Positions 17,613 through 26,302 of a stretch of DNA of 64,000 nucleotides are shown here, one piece after another. The stretch covers positions 248,001 through 312,000 of the forward strand of contig NZ_JABRWO010000007.1 of NCBI RefSeq assembly GCF_013618625.1, read 5' to 3'. Positions within the stretch are counted from its first letter, which is position 1. Every line of letters starts with the position of its first letter. The notes under the pieces are model-generated. The model saw only the letters and a program-made list of their open reading frames with translations, was not told the origin of the DNA and searched no databases. The stretch comes from Bremerella alba (lineage in GTDB: Bacteria > Planctomycetota > Planctomycetia > Pirellulales > Pirellulaceae). Both the position numbers and the translations under genes were made by a program.

Positions 17613-18764
17613 ATGCGTAGCCTTTTCAGTCTTTTTTTGCTGCTGGCCCTGCCCTGCCTGGCCTTAGCCGAAGCCCCTGAAAACTTCACTGTGAAGGTAC
17701 TTGGCTTCGATGCCAACGAAGGCTGCGACATCGCCGACTTCGATGGCGACGGCAAGCTCGATGTGATCGCAGGCCGCAATTGGTACCGCAATGGCGACTG
17801 GCTACCCCGACCGGTTCGCTTGTTTGAAGATGCCAACGGGTACGTTCACTCCAACGGCGATTTTGCCCGAGATGTCAACGGCGACGGCAAGATCGACGTC
17901 GTTGCTGGCGACTTCTTTCAGGGGAAAGTCAACTGGTACGAAAACCCTGGCTCGCCTGCCAACCTGCAAGGCTACCTTTGGAAAGAGCACAACCTGATCG
18001 ACACCAAGCTGACCACCAATGAAGCGACCATCATGGTCGACCTGGATGGGGACGGTGTCGAGGAATGGATCACCAATCAATGGAATCCGAAGAACCCTCT
18101 GATTGCTTGCCGGTTCACCAAGAACGACAAGGGCGAACCGCAGCTGACCTCCTTCAAAATCGGTGGGCGAAACGGTCACGGCATCGGCGTGGGTGACATC
18201 AACAACGATGGCCGCACCGATATCCTTGTCGGCCAAGGCTGGTACGAAGGCCCTGAAGGTGGCCCCTGGTCGAGCGAGTGGACCTTCCACGCCGATTGGA
18301 ACGAACACCTCCCTTGCCCCATGCTAGTTCTAGATGTCAACGGCGACGGCAAGAACGATATCCTCGCCAGCAAAGCGCACGGCTTCGGCCTCTGGGCCTG
18401 GCTCGCCACCGGCACCGATAAAGAAGGCAAGCTAAACTTCGACAAACAGATAATCGACGACACCTTCAGCCAAGCCCACGCCCTGCACCTGGCCGACCTG
18501 GATGGCGACGGCAAAGATGATCTGATCACCGGCAAACGCGTGAGAGCCCACAACGGCAACGACCCCGGCGGGAAGGAACCACCAGTGCTGAACTACTACA
18601 CCTGGGACAGCAGCGGCAAGTTCACCAGCCACATCATCAACCGTGGGGACGTCGGTATCGGCCTGCAAATCCGCACGGCGGACATCGACGGTGATGGCGA
18701 TATCGACATTGCTGTTGCCGGAAAAGATGGTACGCAGATCTTGTTCAATCCGTTGAAGGATTAG
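17613..18764 (+). CDS. Exported FG-GAP/VCBS beta-propeller protein
   Basis: A 383-aa protein starting at ATG 17613 with AGGA 10 bp upstream and a clean signal peptide (MRSLFSLFLLLALPCLALAE). The rest is a series of FG-GAP/VCBS repeats with calcium-binding DxDxDG loops: DFDGDGKLDV, DVNGDGKIDV, DLDGDGVEEW, DINNDGRTDI, DVNGDGKNDI, DLDGDGKDDL and DIDGDGDIDI, seven in all, which fits a seven-bladed propeller. Such proteins are abundant in planctomycetes and are thought to mediate binding of surfaces or polysaccharides outside the cytoplasm. No enzymatic motif is seen. An in-frame start at 17493 is rejected because it would bury the signal peptide. It is convergent with the UbiD gene. Confidence 0.88.
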   Translation: MRSLFSLFLLLALPCLALAEAPENFTVKVLGFDANEGCDIADFDGDGKLDVIAGRNWYRNGDWLPRPVRLFEDANGYVHSNGDFARDVNGDGKIDVVAGDFFQGKVNWYENPGSPANLQGYLWKEHNLIDTKLTTNEATIMVDLDGDGVEEWITNQWNPKNPLIACRFTKNDKGEPQLTSFKIGGRNGHGIGVGDINNDGRTDILVGQGWYEGPEGGPWSSEWTFHADWNEHLPCPMLVLDVNGDGKNDILASKAHGFGLWAWLATGTDKEGKLNFDKQIIDDTFSQAHALHLADLDGDGKDDLITGKRVRAHNGNDPGGKEPPVLNYYTWDSSGKFTSHIINRGDVGIGLQIRTADIDGDGDIDIAVAGKDGTQILFNPLKD

Positions 18765-18809
18765 AGCAACATTACCTTAGGGCTTCGATCGATTCGACCT
18801 GGTACCGTT

Positions 18810-18826
18810 GTCCCAGGTATTGGGAC
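18810..18826. repeat. Short hairpin between convergent genes
   Basis: GTCCCA (18810-18815) and TGGGAC (18821-18826) pair around GGTAT, immediately next to the stop of the UbiD gene (18828) and 46 bp after the FG-GAP gene. No T-tract on the + side. It may help end both transcripts. Confidence 0.35.
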
Positions 18827-18827
18827 G

Positions 18828-20669
18828 CTACAAATACTTAGCCAGCGGTCCACCCTTGGCGGCCAGCGCATCCAACTTCGCCGTCACGGCAGGATCTTCA
18901 ATCAGCGGCGGGGCGTTCCAGGGTTTTAGGCGGGCATCGATGACCAGCGAGCCTTCGCAGCCCCAGTGCTTTTGCCGGGTGCTGCTGGCGATGCCGTGGA
19001 CGTCGGCGGCTGGGTTGCTGCGGGTAAACGTGACCCACAACAAGTTATTCATTGTCTGGGCGGTGAACTCGCTTTCGTCGGCGATGATCACTAGTGGGAA
19101 CTTGTTGATAGGGTCGCTCGACGAATAGAAAGAGGTGAACCGTTCGATTGCTGGCTCTGCTTCCTGAAGGGCCGTTTCGTACTGGGAGCCACTTACGACC
19201 AGCACGCCGGGCATGGCGACTTTCGGTTTGTGGAAGCCGTCTGGCAACTGCAAGTCGCCTGGCACTTCGGATTGCAGATCGCGGATGGGTGGCCCGACGG
19301 CGGCGATGATGGCCTTCGAGCCGTGGTTGAACTGGCCACTCGAATAGTCGAGCGTGTCGATAGTGGTCTCGGTCAGGAAGTGGATGTCGCGTCGCCAATC
19401 GACACGCCGCAACATGTGCAGCAGGAACGGGCAGATCTCGTGCAGGTTCAAATCGGGGTCGTCTTGTTCGGCCGCGATGAACAAGTATTTCGCCAGTGAC
19501 ATCTGCCCTTGGCCTAAGATGGCCGAGGCCTGGGTCATCAGTTCTTTGGGACGCCGGCGTTCTTCGTAGGGGACGTAACGCTCGCTGCCGATCGCCAGCA
19601 GAAGCGGATGGACTCCGGAAGCATCGACTGCGTGAACTTCCTTGATGCCAGGCAGCACGGTGGGAATGACCGGCCCGGTGATCTCGTGGATTAGTTGACC
19701 GAAGGTGGTATCTTCCTGCGGAGGCCGACCGACGACGGTGAACGGCCAGATCGCTCCATCACGGTGATAAACCTTGTCGACCCGCATCGTGGGGAAGAGA
19801 TGCTTCAAGCTGTAGTAACCCAGGTGATCGCCGAAGGGGCCTTCCAGCTTCTCTTCGCCGGCATGAATGGTTCCGCTAATGCAGAAATCGGCTTCGGCGT
19901 AGATCGGCAATTTCGTGCGGGTAATGGCCATGGGAATGCGATGCCCGGCGAGTGCTCCGGCGAAACCGAGTTCCGAAAGACCTTCCGGCAGCGGCATCAC
20001 GGCGGCGAGCGTCATGGCCGGATTGCCCCCGACGAAGATATTGACCCGCAGCGGCTCTCCCTTAGCGATCGCGGCAGCATGGTGTACGCCGATGCCACGA
20101 TGAATTTGATAATGCAGGCCGACTTCCTCGACCGGATCGTAGTCGTTGCCGGCGATCTGCACGCGGTACATGCCCAAATTGGAATGGTTCAGTCCGCCGA
20201 CGCGTTGGTCTTCGGTATAGACCTGCGGAAGGGTTACGTACGGGCCGCCATCGTCCGGCCAAGAGACCAACCCAGGCAAGTCGGTTAATGGGATCTCGTT
20301 TTGAAAGATGGGCCCGCTACGCACCTTTTTCGGCAACATCGAAATCGCCCCCAATGGAGCGTAGGCGTAACGTAGCGGCGATTTGAACAGTTGGTTCGGG
20401 TCGATCTTCAGTTCGATCAGCCGCTTCACCGTTTCCAGCGTATCGCGGAAGATGAAGCAAGCCCGCTCGATCGAGCCAAACAGATTGCCCACCATCGGAA
20501 AGCGACAGTCTTTAACGTTGGCAAACAGTATCGCCGGACCATCGTTGGCGTAGACGCGTCGTTGAATCTCGGCGACTTCCAGGTGCGCGTCGACGACATC
20601 TTCTACCACTAGCAAATGGCCTGCTCGACGCAAATCGTCAACGCAGGCCCGTAGATTTCGATAGCCCAT
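18828..20669 (-). CDS. UbiD-family (de)carboxylase
   Basis: A 613-aa member of the UbiD family, which uses prenylated FMN to decarboxylate aromatic or alpha,beta-unsaturated acids; in menaquinone/ubiquinone pathways it removes the ring carboxylate. Family features are the N-terminal YRNLRACVDDLRRAG, the NLFGS segment, MYRVQI (with RVQI typical of the flavin/metal loop), HRGIGVHH, GGNPAMTLAA, CISGTIHAGEEKLEGPFGDH with the catalytic acid region, and a C-terminal WVTFTRSNPAADVHG. The partner UbiX flavin prenyltransferase is not in this window. ATG 20669 is used; a GTG at 20717 would add 16 residues. Planctomycete UbiD homologues are long like this one and often serve futalosine or menaquinone synthesis; the actual substrate is unproven. 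Confidence 0.9.
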   Translation of the reverse strand: MGYRNLRACVDDLRRAGHLLVVEDVVDAHLEVAEIQRRVYANDGPAILFANVKDCRFPMVGNLFGSIERACFIFRDTLETVKRLIELKIDPNQLFKSPLRYAYAPLGAISMLPKKVRSGPIFQNEIPLTDLPGLVSWPDDGGPYVTLPQVYTEDQRVGGLNHSNLGMYRVQIAGNDYDPVEEVGLHYQIHRGIGVHHAAAIAKGEPLRVNIFVGGNPAMTLAAVMPLPEGLSELGFAGALAGHRIPMAITRTKLPIYAEADFCISGTIHAGEEKLEGPFGDHLGYYSLKHLFPTMRVDKVYHRDGAIWPFTVVGRPPQEDTTFGQLIHEITGPVIPTVLPGIKEVHAVDASGVHPLLLAIGSERYVPYEERRRPKELMTQASAILGQGQMSLAKYLFIAAEQDDPDLNLHEICPFLLHMLRRVDWRRDIHFLTETTIDTLDYSSGQFNHGSKAIIAAVGPPIRDLQSEVPGDLQLPDGFHKPKVAMPGVLVVSGSQYETALQEAEPAIERFTSFYSSSDPINKFPLVIIADESEFTAQTMNNLLWVTFTRSNPAADVHGIASSTRQKHWGCEGSLVIDARLKPWNAPPLIEDPAVTAKLDALAAKGGPLAKYL

Positions 20670-20791
20670 AATTGGTGATGGTGTGCTTAGGTTGAGTCCG
20701 GCCTGGTTGGGATGCACCGCACTTGCGGCAACCCCAGGAGGTTACCGTTAAGCGGTCGGCTTCGCAACAAGGCACCTCAGCCCAACACTTC

Positions 20792-21286
20792 TTAACCATG
20801 GTCGTGATCGTGCGCACTACCAGGTCCGTGCGCGTGGCCGTGTTCAAGCTCTTCAGGTGTCGCATCACGGACTTCGACGACGGTGATATCGAAATGGAGC
20901 GTTTCATCGGCCAACTCGTGGTTGCCGTCGACGATGACCATGTCTTCGCGGATATCGACGACGGTCACCAGAACCTGATCGTCTTCCGTTTCGAGAACGA
21001 ACTGCGTCCCTTCTTCGATTTCACCCATCTCGGCAAACTGCGACTTCTCCAGTTCCCAGACCAAATCGTCGTCGAACTTACCGTAGCCATCTTCCGGCGG
21101 AATGATGACTTGGAACGTCTCACCGGAGTCGCGGTCGTCGAGCGCCTTCTCCATCCCCGAAATCAGATTCCCTACGCCATGCAAATATGCAAGCGGGTCC
21201 GACGCATCGGTCGAATCAAGCAGATTCCCATCGGAATCTTTGAGGGTATAGGTAATGGAAACGACCGTATTCTTAGCAACTTTCAT
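20792..21286 (-). CDS. FKBP-type peptidyl-prolyl isomerase, SlyD-like
   Basis: A 164-aa soluble protein starting at ATG 21286 (MKVAKNTVVSITYTLKD). It has the SlyD architecture: an FKBP half-domain with SITYTLKDSDGNLLDST and YLHGVGNLISGMEKAL, a central insert-in-flap chaperone domain (PEDGYGKFDDDLVWELEK onward), then the end of the FKBP fold (NHELADETLHFDITV). The C-terminal tail is His-rich (HGHAHGPGSAHDHDHG), which in SlyD binds nickel and other metals. It should assist folding and may store or hand over metal ions. The upstream ORF extension to 21310 starts at a non-ATG codon without support. It stands alone between UbiD and the phosphatase-VOC gene. Confidence 0.93.
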   Translation of the reverse strand: MKVAKNTVVSITYTLKDSDGNLLDSTDASDPLAYLHGVGNLISGMEKALDDRDSGETFQVIIPPEDGYGKFDDDLVWELEKSQFAEMGEIEEGTQFVLETEDDQVLVTVVDIREDMVIVDGNHELADETLHFDITVVEVRDATPEELEHGHAHGPGSAHDHDHG

Positions 21287-21490
21287 CGATTCATCCCAGG
21301 CAGTGCCCAATGGGCTTTACATATCAAGTGGGGCGATAGATTCAGCATACTGCGTGAGGGGGTTGGGCTCAATCTCGGCTTAGGGGAAACTAACTGGTTA
21401 TGTAGAAAAGAATTATGGCTAGACACACTGCGTTTGTCGCGTTTACAACGAGTGTACGGATGAAACCGTTTAGAAAGGCCATTGTCTAAT

Positions 21491-22264
21491 ATGCGTGAAA
21501 TCACCCCCAACGAGCTTTGGATCGCCAATGCACTGCAGGTTCGTGACATTCGCGCGACCTTGCTTGCAGGAGCAACCGCGATAGTCGACTTGGCCATGGA
21601 AGAGCGTCCCATTGCGTTTCCGCGAGACATCCTCTATTGCCGTTTTCCGCTGTTAGATGGCACCGGCAATCCCCAATATCTGCTTCAGACCTGCATCGAA
21701 ACGGTCGCCAAGTTGGTCGAAGCGAAGCGTCCGACGATCATTGCGTGCAGCGCCGGAATGAGCCGATCTCCGGTAGTCGCCGCAGCTGCGATTGCACAAG
21801 TCAAAGACATGACGCTCGAAGCCTCGCTGTTGAAGCTCACCGAAAAGGGGCCGCACGATGTTTCCCCAGCCCTGCTCTACGATGTTTTGCAGGCAATGCC
21901 GAGACTGAACTCCTGCCAGACGCGGGTGAACTTGATTGCCCTGCGCTCGCGTGATCCAGAAGTGACGGTCCGGTTTTATCAATCGTTAGGGCTCATCTTG
22001 ATAGAAGAGCAACACGACCAGGGCCCCATACACTGGGCAAGCGATACGAATGATTTCGTGCTGGAAATCTATCCGGCCAAGTCGGCCGAACCAATCGACT
22101 CATCTACGAGCATAGGGCTGGAGGTTTCCGAGATAGGTACGCTGGTGCAGCAGCTTAGACATTCAGGGACAACGATTGTGCGCGAGCCGAAAGCGTTTGC
22201 CTGGGGTGTTCAAGCGATTGTCCAAGACCCAGACGGGCGTAGTGTGATTCTCGTCGACCGATAA
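21491..22264 (+). CDS. Dual-specificity phosphatase-like protein fused to a VOC (glyoxalase-fold) domain
   Basis: A 257-aa two-domain protein. Residues 1-140 form a cysteine phosphatase domain: ELWIANALQVRDI start, general acid candidate Asp56 in FPLLDGTGNP, and the P-loop CSAGMSR (Cys86 to Arg92) in the CX5R pattern of tyrosine and dual-specificity phosphatases. Residues about 146-256 look like one vicinal-oxygen-chelate half (VNLIALRSRDPEVTVRFYQS, LGLILIEEQ, VLEIYP, AIVQDPDGRSVILVDR), the bleomycin-resistance/glyoxalase fold. Metal ligands of glyoxalase I are not clearly kept. I know of no characterised protein with this fusion. It should be cytoplasmic. Function is open: perhaps a phosphatase regulated by a small ligand bound in the VOC cup. 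Confidence 0.8.
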   Translation: MREITPNELWIANALQVRDIRATLLAGATAIVDLAMEERPIAFPRDILYCRFPLLDGTGNPQYLLQTCIETVAKLVEAKRPTIIACSAGMSRSPVVAAAAIAQVKDMTLEASLLKLTEKGPHDVSPALLYDVLQAMPRLNSCQTRVNLIALRSRDPEVTVRFYQSLGLILIEEQHDQGPIHWASDTNDFVLEIYPAKSAEPIDSSTSIGLEVSEIGTLVQQLRHSGTTIVREPKAFAWGVQAIVQDPDGRSVILVDR

Positions 22265-22265
22265 C

Positions 22266-22973
22266 TCAACGACGAATTCCACTTAAAAATGTCCAGATGG
22301 CTTCGTTATGGTCTATTGACCATTCATGCCCTAGTCCGGGAACCGAGACGAATTCGCTTGCTGTATCCGCGTCGTGATACTCCTGGGCAGCGGCTTCCAT
22401 CGCATCATGAACCAGATCATTCTGGCCAGCGATCAAGAGAATGGGGGTCATGCCTTTGGAGAAATCAGTGCCTTTTGACGGCGTACCTGAGTGAGCCACT
22501 ACGGCGGCAACAAGATTCGGACGATTACGAATGAGCCCGTGTACAAAAGTCGCTCCTTGCGACATTCCAACGACATAGATTTGCTTGGGATCAATCGCAT
22601 AATGCGATTCTATTTCCCGGAGAATCAAGTCAAATCGATCCAAGTCCCGACTCTCGCCGTGACCAGGATCGTCACTTCGCGGTACTCTCCACAATCTTCC
22701 TTTTGCATCGGGATAGACCAAAAGAAAACGGTGTTTTGCCGCCAGTTGATCTAACTTCGAGTAGTTGGCCATCGACTCGGGCGTATCCCCTACGCCATGG
22801 TAGGCGATCACCAGCGGTACTTTGCCAGAAAGGTCATTCGGAACAACAATCCGACAGTTGAACGGTTCGTCCATATCCTCGAACTTTGCACATATCACCT
22901 TGTAGTCGGACTGATTCCAACAACCCGTCAGAACCACAAGCAAATACAGCAAGTTCGAGTAAAGCTTCGTCAT
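22266..22973 (-). CDS. Esterase/PHB-depolymerase-like lipoprotein (LpqC family)
   Basis: A 235-aa alpha/beta hydrolase starting at ATG 22973 with a short leader and lipobox LTGC (Cys18). Family features: PLVIAYHGVGDTPESMANYS (oxyanion-hole HG), LLVYPDAKG, and the nucleophile elbow GMSQG with Ser138. Asp186 (AGQNDLVHD) and His216 (GLGHEW) complete a plausible triad. This layout matches the LpqC/feruloyl esterase/poly(3-hydroxybutyrate) depolymerase group. As a lipoprotein it probably hydrolyses esters at the cell surface or in the periplasm. The substrate is unknown. Its stop is only 1 bp from the stop of the preceding convergent gene, so the two transcripts overlap at their ends. Confidence 0.85.
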   Translation of the reverse strand: MTKLYSNLLYLLVVLTGCWNQSDYKVICAKFEDMDEPFNCRIVVPNDLSGKVPLVIAYHGVGDTPESMANYSKLDQLAAKHRFLLVYPDAKGRLWRVPRSDDPGHGESRDLDRFDLILREIESHYAIDPKQIYVVGMSQGATFVHGLIRNRPNLVAAVVAHSGTPSKGTDFSKGMTPILLIAGQNDLVHDAMEAAAQEYHDADTASEFVSVPGLGHEWSIDHNEAIWTFLSGIRR

Positions 22974-23349
22974 CAAAATCGCTAGTCCACTATTGCAAAG
23001 CTCAACACGCGATACGGTGATCGCAAGCAGGCCAAACTTGCCTTGTTCTTTACGCGAACAGTGCAATGGCCAGAAAATGCTCAGCTCAATTTTAGCGGTT
23101 GGTCTACACTTTTCGCTTGCGAAGCCTATCCGGGCTAAGAAATGGCAAGTTTAACCTTCAGGTAAAGACTTTCGCTACCTCTTAACACAACGGTCGGGCT
23201 GTGTCGGTTATTTGGGTGATGGGTGCAGGGTGCTAGTAAACCTTTGGGAATCACTTGCGGATGACTTTTCCGGAGACGGTGTGTGTTTCGATAACATAAG
23301 TGCTCACGAGGAGCACGGACATTGCCAATTAAACACGGAGGAGATTCAT
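22974..23349. other. Upstream region of the coiled-coil gene, with a 5' stem-loop
   Basis: The 376 bp between two divergent genes hold no convincing gene. Near the right end GTGCTC (23300-23305) and GAGCAC (23311-23316) form a 6-bp hairpin about 20 bp ahead of a strong Shine-Dalgarno CGGAGGAG (23337-23343). The hairpin would lie in the 5' leader of the downstream mRNA. I do not recognise a riboswitch class. Confidence 0.45.
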
Positions 23350-24633
23350 ATGCCGATTAATGATCATTATGCGGATGATACGAGTTACAACTGGGCCACG
23401 CGGAACCCGGGTATCATTGGAAGTTTTTGTCTTGTTTTAGGAATCGCGTTGGGTGTCGGGATCACCCAGTTCTGGTTGCAGCAAGATCTGGTGAAACAGC
23501 TCGCTAGAGTCGAGAAGGAAGTCAAAGCAACCCATCACCCGCTCAACCAGTTGACGGGGTTCAACGATGCCACCCTGCGAACCAACTCGCTTCTATCGCG
23601 TCTCGAAAACCAGAGCGGCATGCTCTACAAGTCAGGTCAGACCATTCAGCGGTCCGATCGTCTGCACGACGAAATCGCCCGCTTGTCGGCTAAGTTGAAC
23701 ACGGCCGACACAGCGGCCGCCAAGCTTAGCAGCTTGCAATCGAATTTGGACAAAGCCAACTTGAAGCTGACAGCCGCCCAGCAGCGTGTCGACGAGTTGG
23801 AATCACTGGCTGCCCGATTGGCTCAAAGTGGCGCGGACATCTTCAAGGCCAAAGACTCGCTGTCGTCTATGGAATTGGTTCAACAGCAACTGATCAACCA
23901 GCAGTGCCTGATTCCTGAACTAACCGCTACGGTTGATTCGCATTGGAAACTGCAGAACGCAATCTGCGACCTAGCTGCCCAGTCCGACGCCACGGACCGT
24001 GCGATTGATTCGCTGTCCAACAACCAGAACCTCGTGCAGCAGTTGGCGATCGACACCGAGCAGTCCAGCTTGGTTCTGTCGAATGTGCAGACGATCTTGG
24101 ACGACCAGAAGTCTATGGATCTGCAGGTTCAGAAGCTGGCCGATACGCTAGATTCCGCAACCGAGTTGTCCTACGAAGCGATTCACCTGAACGCACGTAT
24201 CAAAGACGTTCAAGAGCAAACCACTTCGGCATCAGAGAACATGGACGAACTGGCTTGGTTGGTTAACTTCCTGAACTCGCAGGACGAGAAGATTGCCAAA
24301 GCCCAAGAGAACCTGCACAAGATCGATCAGATCGAAGACCAGGTTGTCCGTCTCGACGATTGTGTGCCGGCTTTGGTAGAAAATGTCGACTTGGTGACTG
24401 GCCTCAACAAAACGATGGTTGCTGTCCTAGGCAGCTCGAGCGACCTGCGATCGCAACTAGCCGAGATCGTCCTGATGCAACCAGCGGTAGAGCAACTGGC
24501 CGCCAAGTTTCGCCAAATCACGGCTCCTGAAGATGGAAGCCAACTGGTTAGTGCGAGAGAGCGTGCCAAGAAGATGATCGAATCTTCGCAGCCTGAGCTG
24601 AAGATTCCGATGTACATCAGTCGGGCTCAGTAA
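23350..24633 (+). CDS. Membrane-anchored long coiled-coil protein
   Basis: A 427-aa protein starting at ATG 23350, supported by CGGAGGAG 6 bp upstream. A single transmembrane helix lies at about residues 20-41 (GIIGSFCLVLGIALGVGITQ) after a short acidic, probably cytoplasmic, N terminus; the remaining 380 residues are heptad-rich helices with many Leu/Gln/Asn/Asp (for example LSAKLNTADTAAAKLSSLQS). It looks like a structural or scaffold protein projecting from the inner membrane. No enzymatic motif is seen. Similar proteins are frequent in planctomycetes, which have complex inner-membrane folds, but no specific function can be assigned. It is followed by strongly structured intergenic DNA. 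Confidence 0.8.
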   Translation: MPINDHYADDTSYNWATRNPGIIGSFCLVLGIALGVGITQFWLQQDLVKQLARVEKEVKATHHPLNQLTGFNDATLRTNSLLSRLENQSGMLYKSGQTIQRSDRLHDEIARLSAKLNTADTAAAKLSSLQSNLDKANLKLTAAQQRVDELESLAARLAQSGADIFKAKDSLSSMELVQQQLINQQCLIPELTATVDSHWKLQNAICDLAAQSDATDRAIDSLSNNQNLVQQLAIDTEQSSLVLSNVQTILDDQKSMDLQVQKLADTLDSATELSYEAIHLNARIKDVQEQTTSASENMDELAWLVNFLNSQDEKIAKAQENLHKIDQIEDQVVRLDDCVPALVENVDLVTGLNKTMVAVLGSSSDLRSQLAEIVLMQPAVEQLAAKFRQITAPEDGSQLVSARERAKKMIESSQPELKIPMYISRAQ

Positions 24634-24665
24634 CCTGGCGAGTGCAATCGCCCCCTGCTTGCCCC

Positions 24666-24774
24666 AGCCGCCGACGAACCGTGGCTAACCAATGGGACAT
24701 TCGCTTGCCCCCGTGGCAAAACGTGGCTCTCCTCTTCTCGGTGAGCGAATGCCCAAAGAAGAACGTCGGCGGCT
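24666..24774. repeat. Nested long-range inverted repeat
   Basis: AGCCGCCGACG (24666-24676) pairs perfectly with CGTCGGCGGCT (24764-24774). Inside it CATTCGCT (24698-24705) pairs with AGCGAATG (24744-24751), extended by GGG/CCC with one bulge. The loop holds three CGTGGC copies. As RNA on either strand it would make a long jointed hairpin. It sits between convergent genes. Confidence 0.65.
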
Positions 24775-24775
24775 T

Positions 24776-24798
24776 GGATCGGAAATAACTTCCGATCC
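24776..24798. terminator. Perfect 9-bp hairpin at the end of the DUF1501 gene
   Basis: GGATCGGAA (24776-24784) and TTCCGATCC (24790-24798) pair perfectly around ATAAC, 4 bp past the stop of the minus-strand DUF1501 gene (24802). No long T-tract follows, so termination is inferred from position and stem strength only. Confidence 0.5.
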
Positions 24799-24801
24799 TG
24801 G

Positions 24802-26265
24802 CTACAGCAGCAACTGCTTTACCGGGTGTCGCTCTTCGACCCCGGTTAGACGAACATCAAGCCCCTGAGTCGAGATCGACAGCTTGCTATGATCGATACC
24901 CAGGCAGTGCAAGATCGTCGCGTTCAGGTCTGAAATGTGAACCGGATCTTTCACGATGTTGTAGCTGAAGTCGTCTGTTTCGCCATGAACTACCCCCGGC
25001 TTCACACCACCGCCGGCCATCCACACCGTAAAACACCGTGGATGATGATCGCGACCGTAGTTGTCTTTGGATAGCCCGCCTTGGCTGTAGATGGTGCGGC
25101 CAAACTCGCCACCCCAAACTACCAGCGTGTCGTCCAATAGACCACGCATCTTCAAATCTTGAATTAATGCCCAAGCGGCTTGATCGACGTCTTTCGCCTG
25201 GGCCGGAAGATCTCGGGCCACGTTACCGTGTTGATCCCAACCACGGTGGAAGATCTGCACGAAACGCACGTCGCGTTCGACCATGCGGCGAGCCAGCAGA
25301 CAACTAGCGGCAAAAGAACCTGGTTTACTAACATCGGGCCCGTACATGTCGAGCGTCGCTTGCGACTCTTGCTTCAAGTCGACCAACTCTGGTACCGAGG
25401 ACTGCATGCGAAAAGCCATCTCGTACTGCGAGATTCTCGATTGTGTTTCCGGATCGCCTGAAAGTCGGTAGGTCTCTTGGTTGATTTTGGAAACGCTATC
25501 GAGCATACGCCGGCGGAGCGAACTGTCGACACCTTCCGGATTCGACAGAAATAAGATCGGATCGCCTGACTTTCTTAAGGTGACGGCCGAATGCTTGGAA
25601 GGTAAGAAGCCGGCGCCCCACAGACGGTTATAGAGTGCCTGGGCTTGCTGACGACCGCTCCAATTGGGTGTCATGACCACGAAGGTCGGCAGGTTTTCAT
25701 TCATCGAACCTAAGCCATAGCTCAGCCAGGAGCCCAAGCTAGGCCTACCGGGGAGTTGGTTCCCGGTGCAGATGTACGTGATGGCCGGGTCGTGATTGAT
25801 CGCCTCGGTGTGGACCGACTTTACCAACGCGATGTCATCGACCATTTTGGCGTGGTAAGGAAGCAACTCGCTGACCATCGTGCCGTTTTCGCCATGGGGC
25901 GTAAATTTGAACTTCGACGGAGCGATCGGAAATCGGCTTTGCCCAGAGGTCATCGTCGTTAGACGTTGCCCTTGCCGCACCGATTCCGGCAAGTCCTTGT
26001 CGTACCACTGGTTCATTTGCGGTTTGTAGTCGAATAAGTCCATTTGGCAGGGAGCCCCGGCCATGAACAAGTAAATGGCCCGTTTCGCCTTGGGGGCGAA
26101 GTGCGGCAGTTGAGGTAAACCGCCCACGCCGGAACTGGGAAGTTTGGCTGCCTGGGCAGGCAGATCGGTCATCGATGCCAGCGCTGCGGCCCCCAGCCCG
26201 AGGGCCCCTTTCTGAAAGAAGTGCCGGCGGGTGATCGCTTGAATATAGTCGTTACGAGGATCCAT
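24802..26265 (-). CDS. Tat-exported DUF1501 protein (sulfatase-fold)
   Basis: A 487-aa DUF1501 protein starting at ATG 26265 with AAGGACC upstream. The N terminus carries a twin-arginine signal ([20 protein letters not shown]), so it should be exported folded. DUF1501 belongs to the alkaline-phosphatase/sulfatase-like superfamily; visible blocks are [20 protein letters not shown] at the start, [43 protein letters not shown] and [21 protein letters not shown] near the end, including His/Asp residues likely to bind metal. In planctomycetes these genes nearly always follow a PSCyt1-DUF1549-DUF1553 gene, as here with 37 bp spacing. Proposed roles include polymer or sulfate-ester processing; none is proven. 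Confidence 0.92.
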   Translation of the reverse strand: MDPRNDYIQAITRRHFFQKGALGLGAAALASMTDLPAQAAKLPSSGVGGLPQLPHFAPKAKRAIYLFMAGAPCQMDLFDYKPQMNQWYDKDLPESVRQGQRLTTMTSGQSRFPIAPSKFKFTPHGENGTMVSELLPYHAKMVDDIALVKSVHTEAINHDPAITYICTGNQLPGRPSLGSWLSYGLGSMNENLPTFVVMTPNWSGRQQAQALYNRLWGAGFLPSKHSAVTLRKSGDPILFLSNPEGVDSSLRRRMLDSVSKINQETYRLSGDPETQSRISQYEMAFRMQSSVPELVDLKQESQATLDMYGPDVSKPGSFAASCLLARRMVERDVRFVQIFHRGWDQHGNVARDLPAQAKDVDQAAWALIQDLKMRGLLDDTLVVWGGEFGRTIYSQGGLSKDNYGRDHHPRCFTVWMAGGGVKPGVVHGETDDFSYNIVKDPVHISDLNATILHCLGIDHSKLSISTQGLDVRLTGVEERHPVKQLLL

Positions 26266-26302
26266 CGAATTGGTCCTTGATGCGTTCTTAGGTAGAGGTG
26301 AA

